NCBI RefSeq assembly: GCF_963855985.1 | Contig: NC_087099.1 | Span: 12,306,001 to 12,370,000 of the forward strand | Direction of reading: 5' to 3' | DNA length: 64,000 bases | Source: Ostrinia nubilalis | Lineage: Eukaryota > Arthropoda > Insecta > Lepidoptera > Crambidae | Shown: in pieces, positions 57,901-64,000 of the stretch | Position numbering within the stretch: position 1 is the stretch's first letter | Layout of the letters: each line of letters starts with the position of its first letter | Notes under the pieces: generated by a model | What the model was told of the DNA's origin: nothing | Database searches by the model: none | The model's input: the letters and a program-made list of their open reading frames with translations, nothing else | Translations under genes and position numbers: made by a program

Positions 57901-60900
57901 TGGGCGGATCTCTGTCTCTGTCACGATCGCCGAATCCTCTGCTGCCAAAACCTCTGCTTTCCCGACTACTGTAAGTAATCACAAAAAGTTCATTAGGTTA
58001 CTTGTTTAGAAATAAAAATAAATTGCACCAATTCAATGAAATATACAGTAGATACATACCCAAATCCATCACGATCTGCTGTACGGAATCCATCGCGTCC
58101 GCCGTAGCCACTGCGTTCACGGCCACTGAACAAAAATGTTACAAAATTAAATGAAATATCCGTTTCTGTTGATTCTTAACTACCCTACACTACTAGACCA
58201 GACAGGGTAAATCAACAAAAAAAGGCAAATATCAGCTGAATGTGTACTCAAAGATAATGAGTTATCATTCCAGTCCACTTGATAATTCATACTAGCTGTT
58301 TATTACAGACCAATGGAATATTTTACCATAGTGGTATGATGCAATGTGATATAATTAATGTTGGTATAAAGCGACCGAATCTCGCATAATTAGGCGAGAG
58401 TCGGTGTCTAGTTGACCCTTTCTTCTAGCACATAGAATATACATTCTACAACAACCAATGCGATTGAGACACTAGGACTGCTGTTTAATGTGCGACAACA
58501 ACGAAACACCTACTTCTACAGCCAACAGCACATCAAACTACAAGTGTATGTCGAAAAATAACCTTTATTACAAATATTTATGACCGTGATACTATAAAAG
58601 GTACAGTCACGAAAACAAAACCACTTGACTGCAAAATAAGTCCAAAGTTCTAAACCGTTTTTAGCTAAGGATTGGTCATGCTGCATCATGCTGCCTGATT
58701 TTTGCAGTCAAAAGTGGTTTTGACCGGTTACGAGTTGTTTTGACTGTAACTGCGTACATTTACTCCGTTGTGATAAGGGGGCATAATTTTACAGGTTTTA
58801 CATTTTACAACGAAACTGAAAAGGTATTATCATTATGAGACGTCATTTTTAAATGTATAAATCTAATGTACTAACTAATCGAAGCATATATGAACTCAAT
58901 TACCTTGCAATTACGCATTTCGAAAAACTCACGTGAGATTAGGGGGTGGGGGAGGGGGTTGAGCAAAATCTCACGAAATCTCACCAAGGGCCCCCCTTGG
59001 TGAGATTTCGTGAGATTTTGGTTGGGGGGGTTGAAAAATAGCCAAAATTGTCTCACGTAATTAATGGACGCCCCCTAAGGTATAAATTGTGAATACATAC
59101 CGGTCCTCTCCGTAGCGGTCGCGGCCGAAGGAGTCTCGGCCGCCGTAGGGCGTGCGGGCCGGCTCGGGCGCCGCGCGCTCGCCGTCACGCCACGCGCCCG
59201 GCTTGTTGTCTACACTCGCTGGGAGAAATTAACAAAATATTAGACATGTTCATTGAGGGTTTAAATGATTGCTACATAAGTTTAGCCTAGAGATATTACA
59301 CATCTATGTATATAGCCTCGCTCGCAGTGTAGAATAGTAATTACATCACGAATTTAACTCGCACATTTGACCTAGTGAGTAGATAATATTATACTAATTC
59401 ATTCCCGTAAATTAGGATAGGTGCGGTTGATGATAATAGTTACATTACACGCGAGGCTGATATACGCGGTGTGTATAATAGTCACTCAGAACGGAACGAC
59501 TGCAGAGGGGGCGAGCCAAAGATTAGTCTGAATTGAGTTACGGCTGAGCGCCGCGTCGCATATTGAACTAAAATTGCTGGTCACGGGGAATTCCAAGGGC
59601 TAGTAGGGCCTAGTCTCATCCAGAGGAGTCCCCGACGGAACCCTAAAGCCCGTATTTCTTATAACCCCGCCGTCGCTTTTGGCGACGCCGCCTGCTAGAC
59701 GGTTTGATATAAATTCATTACATTGCGGCGGTGCGGGAGCGTCTCATATTTGCATGTTTGCTCAGGAAAACAAGCGAAAAAACGTCCACGCCACTTTGTA
59801 CTTTGAATTTATTGTCAAGACCTTTACTCAGACCTTCCCGAGACAATGTGAGTAACCCAGGCACCAGTTTCACATCGCGTTAAGATTACAAACTGATAAC
59901 GCAGCTTTTGCCATTATCTGGTTAAAAATACGTCGCTCGCCAAATTTGTACTTTCGCAGTGGATATTTGTATATTTACAATGCCACGTTACGTGTGCAGG
60001 GCGTGCGCCGTACGTGTGAGATTTCACCCCTATGTACAGGGAGCATATTTGACACGTATACGGAACGTCCTGCGCTCGTCTCGTAGCAGGATAAATAATT
60101 TTGAAAGCCCATTACGAGTGCATAGCTCACGTTTTGTATTTTGGTGTTTTAGACAAAAAATGGTTAGCAGTGTAACCCTCGTGATATGTAACTGGTGACC
60201 TTTGTACCCTGCAAGTGTGTCCCGAGTGCGACATTAGAGCTCGCCCCGGAGCAGTCGCCGCTTATCATCACGGTGACGTCTCGTGGCGCGTAAAATTGTA
60301 TGCGCAATAAAACAATGCTATCTCCGCAGTGTGGCGTGTTATACAGTCGTATAGAGTTAACCATTGTATACCGTATTTGATCGATATCATGTTTTTGATA
60401 GTTAAATATCGAGTGTGGGTTAGGTTTGTTTATCATTCTGTACTGATAAAAGTCATTGACATTAAACGATAAATATGTAGATGAACTTCAAGGTGACAAT
60501 AATAACTTCACGTACCTATAATAAATTGGTATAGCTTTCTTGTTTACGAAATGTATTCTTAAACATTATAAATGCGAAAGAAACTCAGTCTGCAAGTCAT
60601 TATTGTCCCAAAAAATACTATAGAGGTTGTGGGAACAACCCCAAAGCGCTTTTATTACCTAGTCTTGTCCTGATCTGTTCCCGAAAGAACCACACCATAA
60701 TAAAATTTAGCATTGTATAAATGTGAACGCAATGAGGGTTTTCGCGAATGAAAAATCCGCCAGATGGCAATACGTAGACGCGAGGTCCAAATGCTGCATG
60801 ATTGGTTATTTTTGACATGACATTGACAGATATGTCAAAATCCACCAATCACGCAGCAGTAGTCAGACCCCACATCCACGTCCCGCCATCTAGCGGATCT

Positions 60901-61212
60901 TTCATTCGCGAAAACCCTCATTAAAATCGTTTTGCTGTCATTGTTTCGCGAAGAACCAGTGCTACTGAAGGCCATGCCCCAGGGGGATATAAACTTTTTA
61001 ACTGGTATAGAGAAAAAAAAAATTCATTGGTTTCGAACTTTTGCCACTACCAGGTGAAGGGTTAAAATAAGGGTGTATACTCACAGTCCCTGTCGCGCTC
61101 GCGGTCGGCGCGCATCGGCTCGCGGCCGGCGGGGCGCTCGCGTGCTTGCGGCTCGGGCGCCGCGCGCGGGCCCGAGCGCCAGTCGCCCATCGTGCGCTCC
61201 GGGTCGTACTCC
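51909..61212 (-). CDS. eIF4B: Translation initiation factor eIF4B (N-terminal exons beyond window)
   Basis: eIF4B stimulates the eIF4A helicase during mRNA recruitment to the ribosome. Exons in transcript order: 61212-61085, 59218-59101, 58125-58060, 57968-57895, 57098-56906, 55836-55752, 55663-55624, 55300-54975, 53988-53824, 51971-51909. All phases match; 419 codons in total. The diagnostic block is PRERPKLNLLPRTVPREPE, then VFGAAKPVDTAAKEREIEER, nearly as in vertebrate eIF4B. Upstream lies the DRYG-like region rich in Asp, Arg, Tyr and Gly (RDSFGRDRYGEDR, RSGYGGRDGFR). Downstream is a long Arg/Asp repeat of about 108 residues, and the protein ends NKFSFLEDANDGTSD. The RRM is missing from the window and should lie right of 64 kb or in undetected exons. 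Introns are full of mobile elements. Confidence 0.92.
51972..53049. other. eIF4B intron, no further feature seen
   Basis: AT-rich intron next to the last eIF4B exon. The ORF at 52368-52568 has no recognisable domain. Confidence 0.45.
53050..53232. mobile_element. MITE with CTTAGTCCAAGGCTG ends
   Basis: CTTAGTCCAAGGCTGCTCAACC pairs approximately with the right end GGTTGAACAGCCTTGACTAAG. About 183 bp in an eIF4B intron. The target duplication is unclear. Confidence 0.6.
53232..53494. mobile_element. MITE hosting a small hAT element
   Basis: GAGCGCTTTCGCATTTAGGC and the right end CCCTAATGTGAAAGCGCTC are inverted. The arms also share GCAGCGCGAC-type motifs. It is split by the 106-bp element at 53321-53426. 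Confidence 0.65.
53321..53426. mobile_element. 106-bp hAT-type MITE
   Basis: TAGGGATGTT and AACATCCCTG termini are flanked by CTTCGCAT (53313-53320) and CTTCACAT (53427-53434), a 7-of-8 match. The interior is built of GGATAT and GGTTATGG repeats. Confidence 0.65.
53594..53623. repeat. (CA)n microsatellite
   Basis: About 14 uninterrupted CA dinucleotides in an eIF4B intron. Confidence 0.95.
54160..54290 (+). mobile_element. Degenerate LINE 3' tail
   Basis: Reads SLWKTLEEAFVQQWTLFG then a stop, the same reverse-transcriptase tail as 41164-41305, with disrupted frames upstream. Confidence 0.7.
54673..54786. mobile_element. 114-bp MITE derived from the P-like transposon
   Basis: Both ends match the termini of the 7886-13420 element: TGCCCGTTTTCACCATCAAT at left and GATTGATGGTGAAAACGGGCA at right, with almost no interior. 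It lies in an eIF4B intron about 190 bases from an exon. Confidence 0.88.
54811..54920. mobile_element. Second P-derived MITE, tandem duplicate of the first
   Basis: Same structure as 54673-54786, 110 bp, with a slightly degraded right end (AAAACGAGTA). The flanks are shared: GGCATCAGATAATCTTATG precedes the first and GGCATCATATAGTCTTATG the second. The pair therefore arose by tandem duplication, not by two insertions. Confidence 0.85.
54975..55300 (-). CDS. eIF4B: eIF4B exon with long Arg/Asp repeat
   Basis: A 326-nt exon encoding DERGRDSRSFNRDRRDYSKD followed by many DRRDD-type units, about 108 residues almost wholly D and R with scattered Y, S and K. It corresponds to the charged RNA-binding C-terminal half of eIF4B, but is more regular than in vertebrates. 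Slippage within the repeat is likely between individuals. Confidence 0.88.
55340..55550 (-). mobile_element. LINE/SINE 3' tail, reverse orientation
   Basis: On the minus strand GTTGCGGCGCTTCTTCTCAG and a 3' end with AAAATTTTGATTTTGATT match the 3' UTR type at 28780-28870. No intact coding part. Confidence 0.6.
55910..56060. repeat. Dispersed repeat, copy 1
   Basis: GGTATAAAGCGACCGAATCT through GCTGTTTAATGTGCG is about 145 bp and recurs in the same orientation at 58355-58500 in another eIF4B intron. Class unknown. Confidence 0.65.
56460..56650 (+). mobile_element. Strongly degenerate LINE 3' tail
   Basis: Pieces reading DGRWGR and GRSLGISLK, then a run like CTTTGTCTAGCAGCTGACAT, match the LINE tail family with many changes, so it is an old copy. 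Confidence 0.6.
56690..56815 (-). pseudogene. Decayed tandem copy of the eIF4B KLNLLPR/AKPVDTAAK exon
   Basis: The sequence parallels exon 57098-56906 (GTGTCGACCGGCTTAGCAGT against GTGTCGACGGGCTTAGCAGC, and GGCCGGCTTAAG in both). It has indels that destroy the frame. It lies about 100 bases beyond the real exon's donor, so the exon was duplicated in tandem and one copy died. Confidence 0.75.
57271..57837. mobile_element. Foldback element with AGTACGAGAGCCCACGACC ends
   Basis: AGTACGAGAGCCCACGACC then GTCTCATAGCAATACGGC pair with the mirror right end (GCCGTATTGCTATGAGAC, GGTCGTGGGCTCTCGTACT). About 567 bp with an AT-rich core, in an eIF4B intron. Confidence 0.8.
58355..58500. repeat. Dispersed repeat, copy 2
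   Basis: About 80-85 per cent like 55910-56060 by eye. It has no coding content and no visible termini. Confidence 0.65.
58964..59020. repeat. Perfect 27-bp hairpin
   Basis: CAAAATCTCACGAAATCTCA continuing to 58990 is perfectly complementary to 58994-59020 around a CCC loop. The flanks contain G-rich runs (GGGGGTGGGGGAGGGGG). It lies about 80 bases from an eIF4B exon. Confidence 0.8.
59219..60730. other. eIF4B intron, no further feature seen
   Basis: No exon, ORF with a domain, or element with clear ends found in 59.2-60.7 kb. ORFs at 59959-60198 and 60164-60436 look random. Confidence 0.4.
60731..60922. mobile_element. MITE with AATGAGGGTTTTCGCGAATG ends
   Basis: AATGAGGGTTTTCGCGAATG and CATTCGCGAAAACCCTCATT are exact inverted repeats bounding 192 bp. 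Central arms (GATTGGTTATTTTTGACAT against ATGTCAAAATCCACCAATC) also pair, so it is almost a full hairpin. Confidence 0.82.
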
Positions 61213-61819
61213 CTAGGGGACGGTATTGCATTAATACATTTATTGCTACCACACTACGCTCGCATACGCTGACATAGCCCGACGGATTAGCAAGCTGAAG
61301 CAGGCCTGTTCATCTCCGCGAGTTTACATCCAAAACAAAACACGCACGATGGCCCACCTACAGGATACTATTCGACAAGGCCTCACATACGAGCGAACAT
61401 TGACTCACGCACGCGTATTCTTGTGTATGATGGAAGAAAATAAAGAAAATGGTGTACTAATACTGTGCAGTATTTAACTGCCTAAATAATAATAAAAACA
61501 CAGAATGTACTTTTTTAAGTTGCCTCAAGACACTGAGAGGTAAATAAGTAGTTAATATTATTCATTATAATTCATGCTAAATCATGTATTTCCTCCGCCA
61601 TTTTCCGCAGTTTGGCACCTCACGTCACATCATTTTACCGAAGTCAGCCCTATAGCTTCGGCGCAGTGCCGATCACTGACGTTTGTCAACAAAATGGTGC
61701 TTGACTCTTGAGACAGGCTAAATTACACCATAAATTGTTAATGACATTGAGCATACATTTTTTTAAATACCTTCGCGAAGTAAAACTTCTGTACGTAGTA
61801 CTTATTATTATTCTGTGTC

Positions 61820-62060
61820 TGAAGTGGCAATGGGCAGGGCACAGAGTACGCAGAACTGACAGCCGATGGGGCAGAAAGGTTCTGAAGGCCGCGTACCGGA
61901 AAACGCAGCGTGGGACGTCCACCTACAAAGTGGACCGACGACATCGTAAAGGTAGCAGGGAAGCGCTGGACGCAGACCGCTACCAATCGATCAACATGGA
62001 AAGCATTGGGGGAGGCCTATGTTCAGCAGTGGACGTCCTATGGCTGAAATGATGATGATG
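61820..62060 (+). mobile_element. LINE reverse-transcriptase tail with ATG-repeat end
   Basis: Frame fragments LKWQWAGHRVRRTDSRWGRK, then GGGGGAGGCCTATGTTCAGC and (ATG)n at 62049-62064, mark a LINE 3' end. At least one frame shift. Confidence 0.8.
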
Positions 62061-62079
62061 ATGACACTACGCTCTAACT

Positions 62080-62280
62080 CATTGGTTCCCAAAGTGGGGG
62101 AGGGGAGGCGCAAAGACCTTTTAAAGGGGGGCGCGGGCCATCTGTGTACATAAGTATAAAAAACCTGCGACCGCAGACTGCTCGATACGACCAATAAACA
62201 ATCTTGACTAGAGGAGGGGGGGCGCGGAATGTTTTGTATGGTGAAAGGGGGCGCGTCTCAAATAAGTTTGGGAACCAATG
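62080..62280. mobile_element. hAT (Charlie-like) MITE, 201 bp
   Basis: CATTGGTTCCCAAAGTGGG and the right end TTTGGGAACCAATG are flanked by CTCTAACT at 62072-62079 and 62281-62288. G-rich interior. The insertion immediately follows the ATG tail of the LINE. Confidence 0.88.
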
Positions 62281-62343
62281 CTCTAACTAATATCTAATAT
62301 TCTCCGCGCGGGTCGAATGCAGAACCTGCATTACAGAGCGTTA

Positions 62344-62485
62344 GGGTGTTTTTAATATCGTGCGGATTTCATCAAGCACGCGGGATTGCCCCGCATGCGT
62401 GACACCCGAAACTTGCGCGCCGCAAGTGTCCTTTTCATACAAGTATTTACTAAGCGGAGCATCCCGCACGATATTAAAAACACCA
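62344..62485. mobile_element. MITE, TTA target duplication
   Basis: GGGTGTTTTTAATATCGTGC and GCACGATATTAAAAACACCA are flanked by TTA at 62341-62343 and 62486-62488. 142 bp, PIF-type by its target site. Confidence 0.75.
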
Positions 62486-62488
62486 TTA

Positions 62489-64000
62489 GAAGCAACAAAA
62501 AGTTCACAAGTGTTGACTGTAGAGTCAACTCGCGCGCTTACTATAGTTCTGGGTTTTTAGTTATCCATACTCATTCATACATGGGGCATTCCACGCGAAG
62601 CGGGCAGGTAAAAAAAGTCGATGTTTCCGATTTCAGTAATATTTGAGTATGTTCTACCTATACATATTATTGATACGTGTACCAAATATTTTTGTAATAT
62701 AATGACTAGTTTAAGAGTTATGGGTCTTCGAAGTTTTCGACAACCGGTTGGCATGCAGTACTTCAAAGCCGATTATGGAGTCATAAAATTATATATTAAA
62801 ATAATTAAACCACGGGATTTATTACTTCATTTACCGTGCTTTTTAACTGTATTTTTGGAAACGAAAAAAAAATTATTTTTTCCTAAAAAAAATGCAAATT
62901 AATTTTTTTTCCTTGATTTTCACAAAGTTCGACCCTTTCGATTTTTTTAATTTTTTTTATTTAAATAGCTAATATTGTGTAGAACATTCATGCCAACTTT
63001 CAAAGTGGGCGTGGAAGTGGATTCGGAGCTAGACTGAAAATACTGCCGAAGGGTGGCGTCCAGCGCCGCGCCGTCGCGCTGCCGCGCCTGAAGCCCGCCG
63101 CCTGTGCGCGTTTAGTTAAACTGACAAGCAAATAAAATCACTTTTGACGGAATGTTTTGTAGATTTTTAATAACACAAAGACATTTTTAATACCTATTAA
63201 ATACTAAAATACGTTATAAAATAAAGTAGTAGTAGTAAATAAAGTTGCGTTTTTCCGTATCGTGAAAAATAAATTACATTACTCGTAACTGTGAATATTT
63301 CCTAACAAAAATAGAATGAGCTGTTATTTTTATACCTTTCGAGTTACAAAAGGCGATTATGTGGGAGGCAGACGGTCGTCAGTGCTTTCATCCTATTCCT
63401 ATGAAATTAAGCGGCTCATAATAATTTTTAGATATAATGAATACTAGACCTTTCATTCTATCTAGTCTTTTGAAAGGTCGTAAATTATTGGTAATTAGAT
63501 GATATTGTGGACCGGATTAATAGATCCACCAGTTAATTTAGGTCAGGACTAATACCCAGAACCGAACCGAACCGGCCGTGCCGCCCGGCATGTGCGGATA
63601 CGCCATAACTAGGCTTGTGTAGTACATGTACTATGTACTAATAGGAAGCAATTCCTTTAACTAAGTGAACGAGAACGAACTATTCCGTCTTGGTCGTTCA
63701 AATCGGTCTTTTAGTTCACTTTAGTACAGCCGATCACTAATGAATAGGTGTGAACGAGACGTGAAATTGGTGACAACCGCGCGCGAGCGAGATGGATTCG
63801 GCTCTGTGAGTGTGTAGCGAGTATTTTTCGATATTGGACCATAAATGCATATGAATAAAGACTTTTTTCGTTCAATCTACCTAATAGAATCAGTGTACTA
63901 AAATGTGTTAGTTAATAGTACTAGAAGACCGAACTAGTTCATTTGACCGATTTTCGGAGTTCGGAGCGATCCTTTCAGTGTCCGAGTAAGAACAAGCCTG
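62489..64000. other. eIF4B upstream intron or flank, nothing assigned
   Basis: AT-rich apart from a GC-rich patch at 63040-63115 that could be read as protein on the minus strand but lacks convincing splice borders. The eIF4B RRM exons are not visible here. Confidence 0.4.

Noticed and set aside
62575..62902. ORFs on both strands near 62.6-62.9 kb
   Set aside because: Low-complexity AT-rich frames without domains or splice sites.
63001..63120. Possible eIF4B RRM exon on the minus strand
   Set aside because: The GC-rich stretch can be read as protein but has no RNP1/RNP2 motif and no matched acceptor and donor in the needed phase.

Overview
This 64 kb window is animal nuclear DNA, almost certainly from a moth or butterfly (Lepidoptera). 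The genes are intron-rich with GT..AG junctions. The proteins are typically insect, and the intergenic DNA and introns are packed with MITEs, hAT and PIF-type elements and 5'-truncated LINE tails of kinds common in Lepidoptera. I joined exons by hand from splice sites and reading phase; nothing was checked against transcripts or databases.

Five host genes can be supported. (1) Rad21/SCC1, the cohesin kleisin, on the minus strand at 1410-16337; its C-terminal exons lie left of base 1. (2) RpL15, plus strand, 17909-19214, complete at 204 aa and head-to-head with Rad21. (3) A TMUB-like membrane protein with a ubiquitin-like domain, minus strand, 22548-33304, complete at 394 aa. (4) An AT-hook plus bZIP transcription factor resembling Drosophila Xrp1, plus strand, 45989-47966, 545 aa from the first in-frame ATG I can see. 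(5) Translation initiation factor eIF4B, minus strand, 51909-61212; its 5' RRM exons lie right of the window.

A sixth coding unit belongs to a transposon. An apparently intact P-element-like transposon (7886-13420, 43-bp terminal inverted repeats) sits in the largest Rad21 intron, in the opposite orientation. It carries a six-exon gene for an 871-aa THAP-domain transposase. Short non-autonomous relatives with the same termini lie at 54673-54786 and 54811-54920, and a solo terminus lies at 39387-39429.

The most unusual pattern is repeated local tandem duplication of internal coding exons in three neighbouring genes. Rad21 has three to four copies of one exon at 13421-14059 plus a fragment at about 7640-7690, an in-frame 129-bp duplication at 4544-4778, and a triplicated splice acceptor at 5410-5700. 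The TMUB-like gene has five copies of exon 3 at 31340-32195 and extra copies of the exon carrying the second half of the ubiquitin-like fold at 27940-28300. eIF4B has a decayed exon copy at 56690-56815. At least one extra TMUB copy (31511-31636) keeps a correct splice phase and open frame.

Layout: 1-16.4 kb Rad21 with MITEs and the P-like element; 16.4-17.6 kb shared divergent promoter region; 17.6-19.3 kb RpL15; 19.3-22.5 kb intergenic repeats and the TMUB 3' UTR; 22.5-34.4 kb TMUB-like gene with TE-filled introns; 34.4-42.6 kb gene-poor region with a nested hAT element; 42.6-48.2 kb Xrp1-like gene with its 5' leader; 48.2-51 kb foldback and hAT elements; 51-64 kb eIF4B with TE-rich introns.
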